This document shows positions 1 through 11,087 of a DNA stretch of 64,000 nt, in pieces. The position numbers and the translations under genes are program-made. The stretch's first letter is position 1, and every line of letters starts with the position of its first letter. The notes below the pieces were generated by a model that worked only from the letters and a program-made list of their open reading frames with translations, had not been told where the DNA came from and made no database searches. Source of the DNA: DASQFI01 sp963780895 (lineage in GTDB: Bacteria; Acidobacteriota; Vicinamibacteria; Vicinamibacterales; SCN-69-37); contig CAWAEG010000002.1 of NCBI GenBank assembly GCA_963780895.1, positions 496,001-560,000 on the forward strand. The letters run 5' to 3'.

Positions 1-873
1 GCGATTGCCGTGTCGAACCAGTTCCTGAAGAAAGGTCAGATGATCGTCTACACCAAGGGACGGGTCACGACCGAAGACGAATATGTCGCGCTCGAGCAGG
101 GCAGCTACACCTCGCAGCCGCTCATCGTGCTCGTCAACCGCAATAGCGCCAGCGCGTCGGAAATCGTCTCCGGCGCCATGCAGGACCACGACCGCGCCAT
201 CGTCGTCGGCGAGTCCACCTTCGGCAAGGCGCTCGTCCAGTCGGTGTACAGCATTCACAACAACGCCGGTCTCGCCTTGACGACCGGGCGGTACTACACG
301 CCGAGCGGCCGGATGATTCAGCGCCCGTGGGACGGCAGCTTCGACGAGTACCTGACGTACGGCCTGCGCGACCAGAACCAGAAGCGCGAACACTCGCCGG
401 CGGACCTGAAGTACACCGACAGCGGCCGCAAGGTGTACAGCGGCGGCGGCATCGAGCCGGATCACTTCCTCGCGGGGTCGCTCGAAGGCTTCAACCCGAC
501 CCGTTTCTCGCGTCTGCTCCACAGCCGCGGCGCGTTCATCGGGTTTGCCGAGAAATTCAGCCGGGAAGGGGACACGCGAACGGCCGCGCGCTCAGCCGCC
601 AAACACAGAGTGGCCCCGGGCTGGCCCGTCACCGATGCCATCGTCGAGGAATTCAAGCAGTACATGACGACGCAGCGCGTCCGGATCGATGAGACCGCCT
701 TCAAGACGGATCTCGCGTTCATCAAGGCGATGATCCACTTCGAAGTGGACATGGACCTCTTCAGCTTCGAAGAGGCGCGGAAGAACCTGGTGAAGGTCGA
801 TCCGCAGGCGCAGGCAGCACTCGCGCATCTCGACGAAGCCCGGCAGCTTCTGATGGCGAGAAAGACGCAGTAG
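1..873 (+). CDS. S41 family C-terminal processing peptidase, 3' part
   Basis: The reading frame is open from the first base, so this is the C-terminal end of a gene that starts outside the window. The remaining 290 residues carry the catalytic core of tail-specific (CTP/Prc-like) proteases: a strand followed by NRNSASASEIVSGA, whose serine is the expected nucleophile, and about 25 residues later GESTFGKALVQ, whose lysine is the expected general base. LTTGRYYTPSGRMIQ is also typical of the family. The last ~100 residues are a helical tail with no motif I recognise. Family members act in the periplasm on C-termini of exported proteins; the PDZ domain and signal peptide would lie upstream and cannot be seen. 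Nothing resembling a terminator follows the stop. Confidence 0.9.
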   Translation, partial: AIAVSNQFLKKGQMIVYTKGRVTTEDEYVALEQGSYTSQPLIVLVNRNSASASEIVSGAMQDHDRAIVVGESTFGKALVQSVYSIHNNAGLALTTGRYYTPSGRMIQRPWDGSFDEYLTYGLRDQNQKREHSPADLKYTDSGRKVYSGGGIEPDHFLAGSLEGFNPTRFSRLLHSRGAFIGFAEKFSREGDTRTAARSAAKHRVAPGWPVTDAIVEEFKQYMTTQRVRIDETAFKTDLAFIKAMIHFEVDMDLFSFEEARKNLVKVDPQAQAALAHLDEARQLLMARKTQ

Positions 874-999
874 AGACCAGAGGCTCAGGACTCGAGGCCC
901 AGAGGCCACGCGAAAACAGGAGCCACGAGGCAAACGTTTTGCTACACTGCAGCCGCCCCCGGGGCACCGCGCACGCGCGCGGGTGGGGCGGGAGGGGAA

Positions 1000-1082
1000 A
1001 CTTAGAACTTAGAACTCTGAACTGAGAACTTCGGACAGACCGAGGAGACCGAGTTCTAAGTTCTGAGTTCTCAGTTCAAAGT
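1000..1082. repeat. Short-word repeat (TTAGAAC/GTTCTAA type) upstream of smc
   Basis: The words CTTAGAAC and GAACTGAGAACT occur on the left (1001-1030) and again in reverse complement on the right (1053-1077), around a spacer rich in GAGACCG. An extended -10-like TGCTACACT lies upstream at 940-948, about 215 bases before smc. No gene is visible between 874 and 1162. Confidence 0.6.
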
Positions 1083-1162
1083 TGCGTTCGTAGTTTATTG
1101 GCGTTCCCAGCCGCCGCTTGGCTGACGTATTCGTCGGCCGGGGCGGCTGCTTTTGTGTACCT

Positions 1163-4100
1163 ATGCGTTTGTCGAAGCTGCACATCAACGGGTTCAAGAG
1201 TTTTCCTGATCGCGCCGAGCTCGGGTTCGACGATGGCGTCACGGCCATCGTCGGGCCCAACGGCTGCGGCAAGAGCAACGTCGTGGACGCGATTACGTGG
1301 GTGCTTGGCGAGCAGAGCGCCAAGAGCCTGCGCGGCGAGCGCATGGAAGACGTGATCTTCAACGGCAGCGACGCGCGCAAGCCGACCGCCGCCGCCGAAG
1401 TCCGCCTGAAGCTCACCGAGGTCGCCCAGGCCGCCATGGTCGCGGCGACCATCGTCGAGGACCTCGACAGGCTGATCGGCGATCAGCCGCTTGTGACGCG
1501 GGACGTCGAGATCGGCCGCCGGCTGTACCGATCCGGCGAAAGCGAGTACCTCATCGACGGCGAGGTCTGCCGGCTCAGGGACATCCACGATCTCCTGATG
1601 GACTCGGGCCTCGGCATCAAGGCGTACGCCGTCATCGAGCAGGGCAAAATCGGACAGATTCTCTCGTCGCGGCCGGCCGAGCGCCGGGCGCTGATCGAAG
1701 AGGCGGCCGGGCGTGACCAAGTACAAGTCGCGCCGGCGGGCGGCTGAGCTCAAGCTCGAAGCCGCGCAACACAACCTGACGCGCATCGACGACATCATCT
1801 TCGAGGTCGAAAAGCAGCGCGGCGCGCTCAAGCGGCAGGCGGCACGCGCGCGGCGGTACCGCCGGCTCCGCGAAGAGCTGCGCCGGTGGGAGCAGGTCCA
1901 GTTCGCGCACCGCTACGAGACGCTGGCCGCCGACAGCGAGGCCGCCGAAAAGCGGCTGCAGGACGCTCGGGCGCGCGAGGCCGGCGCCGCGGCGCACGTC
2001 GCCGAGCTCGAGACCGCGCTCGAACGCGTGAGGCTGGGTCTCACCGAGGCCGAGGCCGGCGCGACGACGACGCGCGAACAGGCGCACGCGCGCGAGCTCG
2101 AGATCGGCCGGCGCCAGCAGCAGATTCAGTTCGACAAGCAGCAGATCGAGGAGCTGGCGCGGCAGGCCGAGGCGTTTGCCGTGGAGTCGCGCGAGCTCGA
2201 GGGCCGGCGCGATCCCGCGCACGCCGCGATCGACGCGCAACGCGAAGCTGCCGCCCGCGTCAAGGACGCGCTCGGCCAGGCCGGGTCACGCGTGAGCGCG
2301 TGCGAGGCCGACTACTCGGCCGCGCAGTCGGCCGTGCAGGTCGTCGAACAGGAATCGGATACCACCCGCGCCGCGGTCCTCGCGGCGACGACGACCCTTG
2401 GCGCGCTGCGCCAGGCCCGGGACAACGCGGCACAGGTGCGCGATCGGGTGGCGGCCGAACGGGAGCGCCTGGATCTCGAGGCGCGCGAGCTCGGCGCTGA
2501 AGCCGAACGTGTCCGCGCGGAACATGACGCGGCCCGGCGCAACCTCGACGAGGCGCGCGCGGCGCTCGAGATCGCCGTCAGCCAACGTGCCGCCGCCGAA
2601 GCGGCATTGACGAGCCAGCGGGCGGACCGGGAACGCATCGGTCAGGCGATCGCCCTGAGCGGCCGCGAACTGGCCGGCAAGGAAGCGCGCCTGCGATCGC
2701 TCGAGGAGCTCGACGCCAGCCGCGCCACTTTCGGCGACGCCGCGCGCTTCATCCTGGGCGACAGCGGCAAAGACGTCCGGTCGCACGGCGCCGTCGCCGA
2801 TCACCTGCAGGTCGATCGATCGTTCGAGCGCGCCGTGGACGCCCTGATGGGCGATCTGCTCCAGCACGTGATCGTCGATCGGGCGGCGGATGTGACCACA
2901 GCCTTCAGCCTGCTGGCCGAGCACAACGCCGGCCGGTGCGGCTTCGTCGTGCTCGACGACGCCAAAGCCTCGTTGCCGGCCGAAGGGCCCGTCGTCGTCC
3001 CACAAGGGACGCAGGCACTCTCCAGCGTCGTCCGGGCCATCGGCCCGCACGCGAGCGTCCTGTCGCGGCTCATCGGCCGCGCGCTCGTCGCCGATTCGTT
3101 CGACGCGGCCCGCGAGCTGGCGCAGACGGTTTCGGTTCCCGTCGCGGCCAAGACGGGCGAAGTCTTTCGAGGCGTCTGGCTCGTGCAGGGAGGATCGCGG
3201 CAGGACGTCCGCGGCATCCTCGAAAGCCGCGCCGAGATGCTGTCGCTCCGCGACGATGTCCAGGCGATGGGCGCCGAGATTCAAACGTTGACCGTGGAGC
3301 TCGCGGCGCTCGACACGGCATTGCCGGCCGCCGAGGCGTCGCTCGCCACCATCGTCACCGAGCACCACGGCCAGGAGAAAACCATCGTCGGTCTCGAGGC
3401 GCAGGTCTCGCGCGGATCCGCGGACCTCGCCCGGCTGGAACGCCGGCTGGAGGTCGTCGCGACCGAGCGCAGCCGCGCGGAAGGTGAGGAACGGACGGCC
3501 GAGCAGCGCCGCGAGGAGTCGGCGGCCGCCATCGCGCTCCAGGAGAGCCAGCAGCGGGATGCCGAAGGCCGCCTCGGCGGCGTGCAGTCCAGGCTGCAGT
3601 CCGCGCGCGACTACGCCGAGGGCAAGATGCGGCTCGTCACCGAAGCGCGGACGGAGCAGGCCGCGCTCATCGAACGGTCCGCGGCGCTCGATACCGAAGT
3701 GGCGAGGCTCGAGGACGGCGCGCGCGAGCTCGAGGAACGGATCACGGGCCGCCGCGCCGACATCGCGCGGACGGAAGTGCGGCGCGAAGAGCTCCGGACG
3801 TCCATCCGCGAGACCGAACACGCGCTCGACGAAGACATCCGCGCGCTCGACGACCTGAAAGTGACGATGCGCGGGCTCGACGAACGCGTGATCGCGCTGC
3901 GCGACGAGTTCGGCGCGGGTGACCACGAGATCCGCGTCGCGCGTCACGCGCTCGAGGGTATCCGCTCGGCGGTCATGCAGTCGGAGGTCGCGAAGGCCAA
4001 AGCCGCCTCCGACCTCGAGCACCTCGCCTCGGCCTGCCTCGAGGCGGTCGGCGCGACGCTCGACGATGTCGTGGCCGCGGTCGCGCGGATGGATCAGGCG

Positions 4101-4889
4101 GGAGAGCTCGTGGCGCCCGCGCGGCGGATCGCGAGCGTCGCGGCGCCCGACGAGGACGAGGACCTCGGCGCCGAACCGGGCGACGGGCCAGCCGCTGACG
4201 AGGCGGCGCAGGTGGCCGCCGAGTCCGAGATCGACGACTCGCGGCCGCTCACCCCCGAGGAAGTGATCGCGGATCTCAAGCGCAAGATCGAGCGGCTGGG
4301 CCCCGTGAACATGATGGCGATCGAGCAGTTCGACGAGCTCGAGTCGCGCCACACGTTCCTCACGACGCAGCGCAAGGACCTGCTCGACTCCATCGCGCAG
4401 ACCGGCGAGGCGATCCGGAAGATCGACAAGACCACGCGCGAGCGGTTCGAAGCGGCATTCCTGATGATCAACCAGCACTTCCAGGTGACGTTCACGACGC
4501 TCTTCGGCGGCGGGCGCGCCGGGCTCGTGCTGATCGATCAGGAGAACGATCCCGAAAGCGGCATCGACATCATCGCGCAGCCGCCGGGCAAGCGGCTCCA
4601 GAACGTGCAGCTGCTCTCGGGCGGCGAAAAGGCGCTCACGGCAATGGCGCTCATGTTCGCGATCTTCAAGTACCGCCCGAGCCCGTTCTGCCTCCTCGAC
4701 GAGATCGACGCGCCGCTCGACGACGCGAACATCGGCCGCTTCGTCGAGATGCTCATGGGCATGCAGACCAACACGCAGTTCATCCTCATCACGCACAACC
4801 GCAAGACGATGGAGATCGCCAACCGTCTGTACGGCGTGACGATGGAGGAGCCCGGCGTGTCGAAGTTGATCTCGCTGCAGTTGAACTGA
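1163..4889 (+). CDS. smc: Chromosome segregation ATPase SMC, with a 1-nt frameshift
   Basis: SMC compacts and segregates the chromosome as an ATP-driven dimer with ScpA and ScpB. I chose the ATG at 1163 because MRLSKLHINGFKSF is the usual SMC start. Walker A (GPNGCGKSN) is at residues 31-39. Two long coiled coils flank a hinge (around FGDAARFILGD, then GDLLQHVIVD). The C-terminal head has the signature LLSGGEKALTAMAL and Walker B FCLLDEIDAPLDDAN. The frame breaks at 1709-1711: one extra G in a GGG run turns the conserved EEAAGVTKYKSRRR into an out-of-frame tail, and the correct frame resumes at 1713. With that base removed the protein is about 1241 residues, normal for SMC. An acidic segment (encoded at about 4150-4240) interrupts the last coiled coil. 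Since smc is normally needed for growth, a sequence error is likelier than a pseudogene. Confidence 0.93.
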
Positions 4890-4903
4890 CGATGGTCGGA
4901 GAG

Positions 4904-5094
4904 AGGCCGAAGGCCAAAGGCCGAAGGCCGAAGCGGGCGATCAGGCCCAAGGCCCTGGGCCCAAGGCCCAAGCTGGGCAAGATCAGGGCAAACTTCAGAT
5001 TCGCTCCAGATTCAGCGTCTTCACCCCCGAGCTCGATGCTGTCGGGTTTTCACCCTTGGGCCTTGGGCCTGGGGCCTTGGGCCTGTTGCCGGGC
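4904..5094. repeat. GGCCAAGGCC short-word inverted repeat after smc
   Basis: The left block (4904-4979) is built of GGCCGAAGGCC and GGCCCAAGGCCC words; the right block (5053-5094) has the complementary CTTGGGCC words, so the two can pair around a 70-base loop. A closely similar left block follows the second TonB receptor gene at 55250. It fills the whole gap between smc and the M48 gene. Confidence 0.7.
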
Positions 5095-5100
5095 CTGACG

Positions 5101-6219
5101 ATGAACGAATCCAAAGCGGCCCGCTACCAACGCTACCGCCGCCGCGCAGAGACCGCCGGAGTGGTGTCGGGTGCCGCGATGCTCGCGCTCGTGGCCCTCA
5201 CGCCGCTCGCGCGATGGCTGGCGACCGGCGCGCTGGGATTCGGTGCCGGGCTTCCGGAGGTGCCGCGCGCGGCGCTCGCGCTCGTCATCTTCCTCGTCCT
5301 GCTCGTCGTCGCCTGGGAGCTGGCTGCGCTGCCGGCCTCCCTGTATCTCGGGCTCCGGGTGGATCGGCGGTTCGCGAACCCGTCGATCGCGGTCGAGGAC
5401 GTGCTCGCGGCGCAGGCGCACGCGACGCTCGTCGCGCTGCCGGCCGCGCTCGTCGCGGGCGCGGCGCTGATGTTCTCGGCCTGGATCGCCGGAGCCTGGT
5501 GGTGGGCGGTGGCGGGCGCGCTGCTCGCGGGCGCGCTGGTGGCGGCGCTCCACGGCGCGCCGCGGCTTCTCGCGCGGCTGGCCGACGTCCGGCCACTCGC
5601 CCGCGCCGACCTCGCGGCGCGGCTGAACGCGCTGGCCGTCCGGGCGCGGGTGCCGGTCGCCGGCGTCGAGGAGATGCAGCTCGACGAATCCGAGCGGACC
5701 ACGGCGATGGTCGCCGGCGCCGGACGCTCACGCCGCATTTTCCTGTCGTCCGAGCTGCTGCACGACTGGACCGACGACGAGATCGCGGTCGTGGTGGCGC
5801 ACGAGCTGGGGCACCACGCGCATCGCGATCTCTGGCGCACGCTCGCGATCGACGCGTCCGTCCTCGCGATCGCGCTCTTCGCCGCGGATCGGGCGCTCGC
5901 GGAGCTCGCGCCCGCGCTCGGCCTCGGCGGTCCACGCGACGTGGCCGCCCTGCCGTTTCTCACGCTCGTCGCCGGTTCGGTCTGGCTGATGCTGACGCCG
6001 CTCCGGCACGCGCACTCACGGCTGCAGGAACGTCGTGCCGACGAGTTCGCGCTTTCGCTCACCGGCGGCGCCGACGCCTTCAGCAGCGTGATTCGCCGGC
6101 TCGGCGCGCGCCGCCTCGTCGAGGACCGGCCGTCGTTCTTGACGCGCTGGCTGTACCACCGACATCCGACGCTCGAGCAGCGGCTCGCGGTCGCGGCGGC
6201 ATATCGGGAGAGGAAATGA
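5101..6219 (+). CDS. M48 family membrane zinc metalloprotease (Ste24-like)
   Basis: A 372-residue membrane protein with the zinc-binding motif HELGHHAH at about residue 237 and a third ligand in ERRADEFAL about 75 residues later, the spacing expected for M48 peptidases. Hydrophobic segments at about residues 20-45, 60-85, 115-150 and near 260 and 290 place it in the inner membrane. The closing HPTLEQRL is common in the CaaX protease/Ste24 branch. The ATG at 5101 is chosen because everything upstream in frame is repeat-encoded; no clear ribosome binding site is present. Family roles include cleavage of membrane or misfolded proteins; the substrate here is unknown. Confidence 0.88.
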   Translation: MNESKAARYQRYRRRAETAGVVSGAAMLALVALTPLARWLATGALGFGAGLPEVPRAALALVIFLVLLVVAWELAALPASLYLGLRVDRRFANPSIAVEDVLAAQAHATLVALPAALVAGAALMFSAWIAGAWWWAVAGALLAGALVAALHGAPRLLARLADVRPLARADLAARLNALAVRARVPVAGVEEMQLDESERTTAMVAGAGRSRRIFLSSELLHDWTDDEIAVVVAHELGHHAHRDLWRTLAIDASVLAIALFAADRALAELAPALGLGGPRDVAALPFLTLVAGSVWLMLTPLRHAHSRLQERRADEFALSLTGGADAFSSVIRRLGARRLVEDRPSFLTRWLYHRHPTLEQRLAVAAAYRERK

Positions 6220-6272
6220 CCCTGACCTTTTGAGCGCAGTCACGCGGGCTGACCACCTCCAGCCCCGATCGA

Positions 6273-6299
6273 TGTCACAGCCGTGAGTCCTGTCTCGTC
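6273..6299 (+). promoter_or_regulatory. ECF41-type promoter
   Basis: TGTCACA at 6273-6279, a 16-base spacer, and CGTC at 6296-6299. This equals the consensus I know for ECF41 sigma factors (TGTCACA, 16 bases, CGTC). It lies 26 bases before the AhpD-like gene, whose neighbour encodes an ECF41 sigma factor, so autoregulation of the pair is expected. A strong Shine-Dalgarno (GAGGAGG, 6311-6317) follows. Confidence 0.78.
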
Positions 6300-6325
6300 T
6301 CTGTTTTTGAGAGGAGGCGGCCAAG

Positions 6326-6898
6326 GTGAAATGGCTCATGAGACGCGGGATCCGGGCGTTCGAGCGGAAGTGGGACTACGACGCCGGCTATCTGCACGAG
6401 ATGATCGAGGCCAGCCCACGCGCCGGGTGGCTTTTCGCGCGCGCCGCAGGAATCGGACGGTACCGGCGTGACATTCCGATCGAAGCCTGGTCGGTCGCGG
6501 GAATCACCGCCGTCCGCCAGGAGGACTGCGGGCCCTGCACTCAGCTCGGGGTGTCTATGGCCGAACGGGCGGGCGTCAGCCCGGACGTCCTGCGCGCCGT
6601 GCTGCGGGACGATCCCGACGCGATGCCGCCCGACGTCGCCCTGGTGTGGCAATTTACGCGCGCGACCCTCGCGCATGACGTCGCCGCCGACCAGTACCGC
6701 GATGCCATCATCGAACGCTGGGGTCCACGGGCCGTCGTGAGCCTTGCGCTGGCGATGACCGCCGCGCGACTCTATCCGACGGTGAAGTACGCCATGGGGC
6801 ACGGCAAGGCCTGCACCCGCATCGTCGTCGGCGGGGCACCCGTTGCCGTCAACCGCGACCTGGCGGTGGACCTGACCCCGTCTCATCCCAGGCCCTGA
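6326..6898 (+). CDS. AhpD/carboxymuconolactone decarboxylase-like protein
   Basis: A 190-residue protein starting at GTG 6326 behind the Shine-Dalgarno GAGGAGG. The sequence VRQEDCGPCTQLGVSMAERAGV holds a CxxC pair in the position of the redox/catalytic cysteines of the AhpD-like fold, though the histidine usually found after the second cysteine is not obvious. Homology is therefore judged from the motif and helical character rather than a full match. The call is reinforced by context: ECF41 sigma factors are classically next to carboxymuconolactone decarboxylases, oxidoreductases or epimerases, and an ECF41 gene starts 7 bases downstream. The likely role is thiol-based redox or peroxide chemistry in the cytoplasm. 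It is the first gene after the ECF41 promoter. Confidence 0.68.
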   Translation: MKWLMRRGIRAFERKWDYDAGYLHEMIEASPRAGWLFARAAGIGRYRRDIPIEAWSVAGITAVRQEDCGPCTQLGVSMAERAGVSPDVLRAVLRDDPDAMPPDVALVWQFTRATLAHDVAADQYRDAIIERWGPRAVVSLALAMTAARLYPTVKYAMGHGKACTRIVVGGAPVAVNRDLAVDLTPSHPRP

Positions 6899-6905
6899 GT
6901 CTGCC

Positions 6906-7862
6906 ATGAGTGATTCAGCGAGGAGCTTCGAGCCCCATCGCCGTCGGCTGCTCGGACTGGCGTACCGGATGCTCGGATCGATCGCCGAAGCCGAGGACGC
7001 CGTTCAGGAAACGTTTCTGCGGTGGCACGCCCGCCTCCGCAAAGGCTCCGGCGAGGCTCGCCGAAGCGCCCTCGGCGCGAAGGCGGCGGCCGATCGCGCG
7101 AGTGTCTCCGACCCGAGGGCATTCCTGATCACGACGACCACGCGGATCTGCCTCGACGTCCTCCGGTCGGCGTGTATGCGGCGTGAGACGTACGTGGGGC
7201 CGTGGCTGCCCGAGCCGGTCATCGACACAGGAGCGCTCGCACCCGACGCGCATACCGAGTTGGCCGAAGATCTGTCCATCGCGCTGCTGTTGACGCTCGA
7301 TCGATTGTCGCCGCTCGAGCGCGCGGCCTTTCTGCTCCACGACGTGTTCGATTGCTCGTTCACAGAGGTGGCCGCGGTGCTGGGCCGGAGCGAGAGCGCC
7401 TGCCGCCAGCTCGCGACGCGTGCCCGGGCGCATGTGCGGGAGGCGCGGCCTCGAGTAGGCGTTTCGACCGAGGATGCGTCGAACAGGACGAGCGCGACGC
7501 ACGCGCAGCTCGTCTCGGCGTTTCTGCACGCCACGACGTCAGGCGATCTCGACGGGTTGAGGCGGCTGCTGGCACGCGATGTTCGTGTCATCACCGACGG
7601 CGGCGGCAAGGTGGCGGCAGCCCTGAATGTGATCGAAGGCGCCGAACCGGCGGCCCGGTTCATCGTCGGCGCCACGCGAAAGGGTCTGTCTGGTCACGAG
7701 ACGGTGCGCCCGGCTCCGGTGAACGGGCTGCCCGGCCTGATCATCGAGGAGGCCGGCCGTCTCATCCAGACCGTTGCCTTTGAGATTGAAGGCGGCGTCA
7801 TCCGCGCGATCTACGTCGTGCGCAACCCCGACAAGCTGAGGCACCTGTCGGCCGCGGGATGA
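6906..7862 (+). CDS. ECF41 family RNA polymerase sigma factor with C-terminal SnoaL-like domain
   Basis: A 318-residue sigma factor. Region 2 is at residues 5-35 (LLGLAYRMLGSIAEAEDAVQ) and region 4 at about 125-175 (RLSPLERAAFLLHDVFD, then EVAAVLGRSESACRQLATRA). The protein carries the three marks that define ECF41: WLPEP in the linker, DGGGK in the C-terminal domain, and NPDKL near the end. The C-terminal SnoaL/NTF2-like domain is known to act as a built-in regulator instead of a separate anti-sigma factor. An unusual basic stretch of about 20 residues (around GEARRSALGAKAAADRA) is inserted between regions 2.3 and 2.4. It is probably co-transcribed with the AhpD-like gene from the promoter at 6273. 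Confidence 0.92.
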   Translation: MSDSARSFEPHRRRLLGLAYRMLGSIAEAEDAVQETFLRWHARLRKGSGEARRSALGAKAAADRASVSDPRAFLITTTTRICLDVLRSACMRRETYVGPWLPEPVIDTGALAPDAHTELAEDLSIALLLTLDRLSPLERAAFLLHDVFDCSFTEVAAVLGRSESACRQLATRARAHVREARPRVGVSTEDASNRTSATHAQLVSAFLHATTSGDLDGLRRLLARDVRVITDGGGKVAAALNVIEGAEPAARFIVGATRKGLSGHETVRPAPVNGLPGLIIEEAGRLIQTVAFEIEGGVIRAIYVVRNPDKLRHLSAAG

Positions 7863-7869
7863 ACATGAT

Positions 7870-8256
7870 TTATTTCGCGTCGACGACGAGCCGGCCCTTC
7901 ATCTTCTGCGCACACTGATCGTCGATCGTGAGGTTGCAGTAGATCTCGAATGTCCCGACCCTGTCGGCGCGGAACTCGAACGAAGCGGGTTTGCCCGGCT
8001 CGGCGCGCTTGCTGATGCGATACGCGTCGATCGTGAAGCTGTGCGGAATGTCTTCCACCGAAAATGTGATGCGGACGAGGTCGTCCTTCTGGACGCGGAT
8101 CTCGTCCCCGCCGTAGTTGTACTTGCGCGCCGTAACAGAAATGTCGCGGCGGTTCTGCGCGACCAGGACAATCGCGCCTTCAACGGCGAACGTCAGCCCC
8201 AGGCCGATGACGAAAATCGGGCTGAACACGCGGCGGCGAGGAGGACGAGTCGACAT
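7870..8256 (-). CDS. Membrane-anchored cupredoxin-domain protein, CoxB-like with altered ligands
   Basis: A 128-residue protein with one N-terminal membrane helix (residues ~11-35) and a cupredoxin domain facing the periplasm. The start at 8256 is chosen because GGAGGT lies just upstream. The domain resembles cytochrome oxidase subunit II: HSFTIDAYRISKRAEPGK and GTFEIYCNLTIDDQCAQKM. In CoxB the CuA site is C-x3-C-x3-H-x2-M; here the first Cys and a Met are kept, the second Cys position is Ile, and a Cys stands where His is expected. A binuclear CuA centre is therefore unlikely. It might bind one copper or serve as a redox or assembly factor. It converges with the ECF41 gene, 7 bases apart; no oxidase gene is nearby. 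Confidence 0.75.
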   Translation of the reverse strand: MSTRPPRRRVFSPIFVIGLGLTFAVEGAIVLVAQNRRDISVTARKYNYGGDEIRVQKDDLVRITFSVEDIPHSFTIDAYRISKRAEPGKPASFEFRADRVGTFEIYCNLTIDDQCAQKMKGRLVVDAK

Positions 8257-8312
8257 GCAGACCTCCACCAGTTAGACGTGTTTGCCAGGATATCGGACGG
8301 GAAGGGCAATAT

Positions 8313-8407
8313 CGGGTAATTGGGTAATCGCGTAATTGAGCAATTGGTAATTGAGCAATTGGAAAAACGCTCTTCAATTACCCAATTACCAATTACCCAA
8401 TTACCTG
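8313..8407. repeat. TAATTGGGTAATT short-word inverted repeat downstream of pnp
   Basis: Left half (8313-8361) repeats GGTAATTG and GTAATTGAGCAATTGG; right half (8376-8405) repeats CAATTACC. The halves can pair around a 14-base loop. It is markedly more AT-rich than its surroundings. It ends a few bases beyond the pnp stop, so it may act as the 3' end of the rpsO-pnp transcript. The same words recur at 59497-59520. Confidence 0.75.
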
Positions 8408-8412
8408 ATTCT

Positions 8413-10638
<2,226 letters not shown>

Positions 10639-10639
10639 T

Positions 10640-10723
10640 GGGGACGGGTCTCGATAGTGGAAAACTCCGGGGGCATCAGCGCGGCAGGGTCTCGGGAGTT
10701 TTCCACAATCGAGACCCGTCCCC
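10640..10723. repeat. Long inverted repeat between rpsO and pnp
   Basis: Arms of 29 bases at 10640-10668 and 10695-10723 pair almost perfectly, around a 26-base loop; each arm carries GGGGACGGGTCTCGAT and GGAAAACTCC or the complement. In the rpsO-to-pnp transcript the stem begins just after the rpsO stop and ends one base before the pnp ATG, covering the place where a ribosome binding site should be. In E. coli this junction holds an RNase III hairpin used in PNPase autoregulation. Confidence 0.85.
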
Positions 10724-10725
10724 TT

Positions 10726-10992
10726 TTACTTTCTGATTCCCAGCCTGCGGATCAGCTCGGCGTAGCGATCGGAATCCTTGCGCTTGAGGTAGTCCAGCAG
10801 CCGGCGCCGCTGGCCGACGAGCTTCAGGAGCCCGCGCCGCGAGTGATGGTCCTTGACGTGCGTCTTGAAGTGCTCCGTCAGGTAGTTGATGCGCTCGCTG
10901 AGAAGCGCCACTTGAACTTCCGGGGATCCGGTATCGGCGTCGTGCGTTTTGTACGTACCGATGACTTCAGTCTTGCGCTCGTTGGTCAGCAC
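10726..10992 (-). CDS. rpsO: Small ribosomal subunit protein S15 (uS15)
   Basis: An 88-residue S15: LTNERKTEVIGTYKTHDADTGSPEVQ, then HHSRRGLLKLVGQRRRLLDYL and the usual end AELIRRLGIRK. S15 binds 16S rRNA early in assembly of the 30S platform. The start is GTG at 10992, behind GGAGGG; the frame stays open far upstream but that part is unrelated. It lies between truB and pnp, its standard place. Confidence 0.97.
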   Translation of the reverse strand: MLTNERKTEVIGTYKTHDADTGSPEVQVALLSERINYLTEHFKTHVKDHHSRRGLLKLVGQRRRLLDYLKRKDSDRYAELIRRLGIRK

Positions 10993-11087
10993 TGGGGCCC
11001 TCCACGAACGATCCAGAGCGCGCCGGGGTGCGGGACCGGATCGCCGTTGCACTGCGGGGCCGTTCGCGACCACCGCAACGATCAATG

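Noticed and set aside
1700..1720. Programmed ribosomal frameshifting in smc
   Set aside because: No slippery heptamer followed by a stimulatory structure is apparent, and the same lesion type hits two other genes; an indel error is simpler.
2286..4796. Long open frame (836 codons) on the minus strand opposite smc
   Set aside because: It is antisense to a certain gene, rich in Arg, Asp, Leu and Val, and has no motif; long antisense frames are expected in high-GC DNA.
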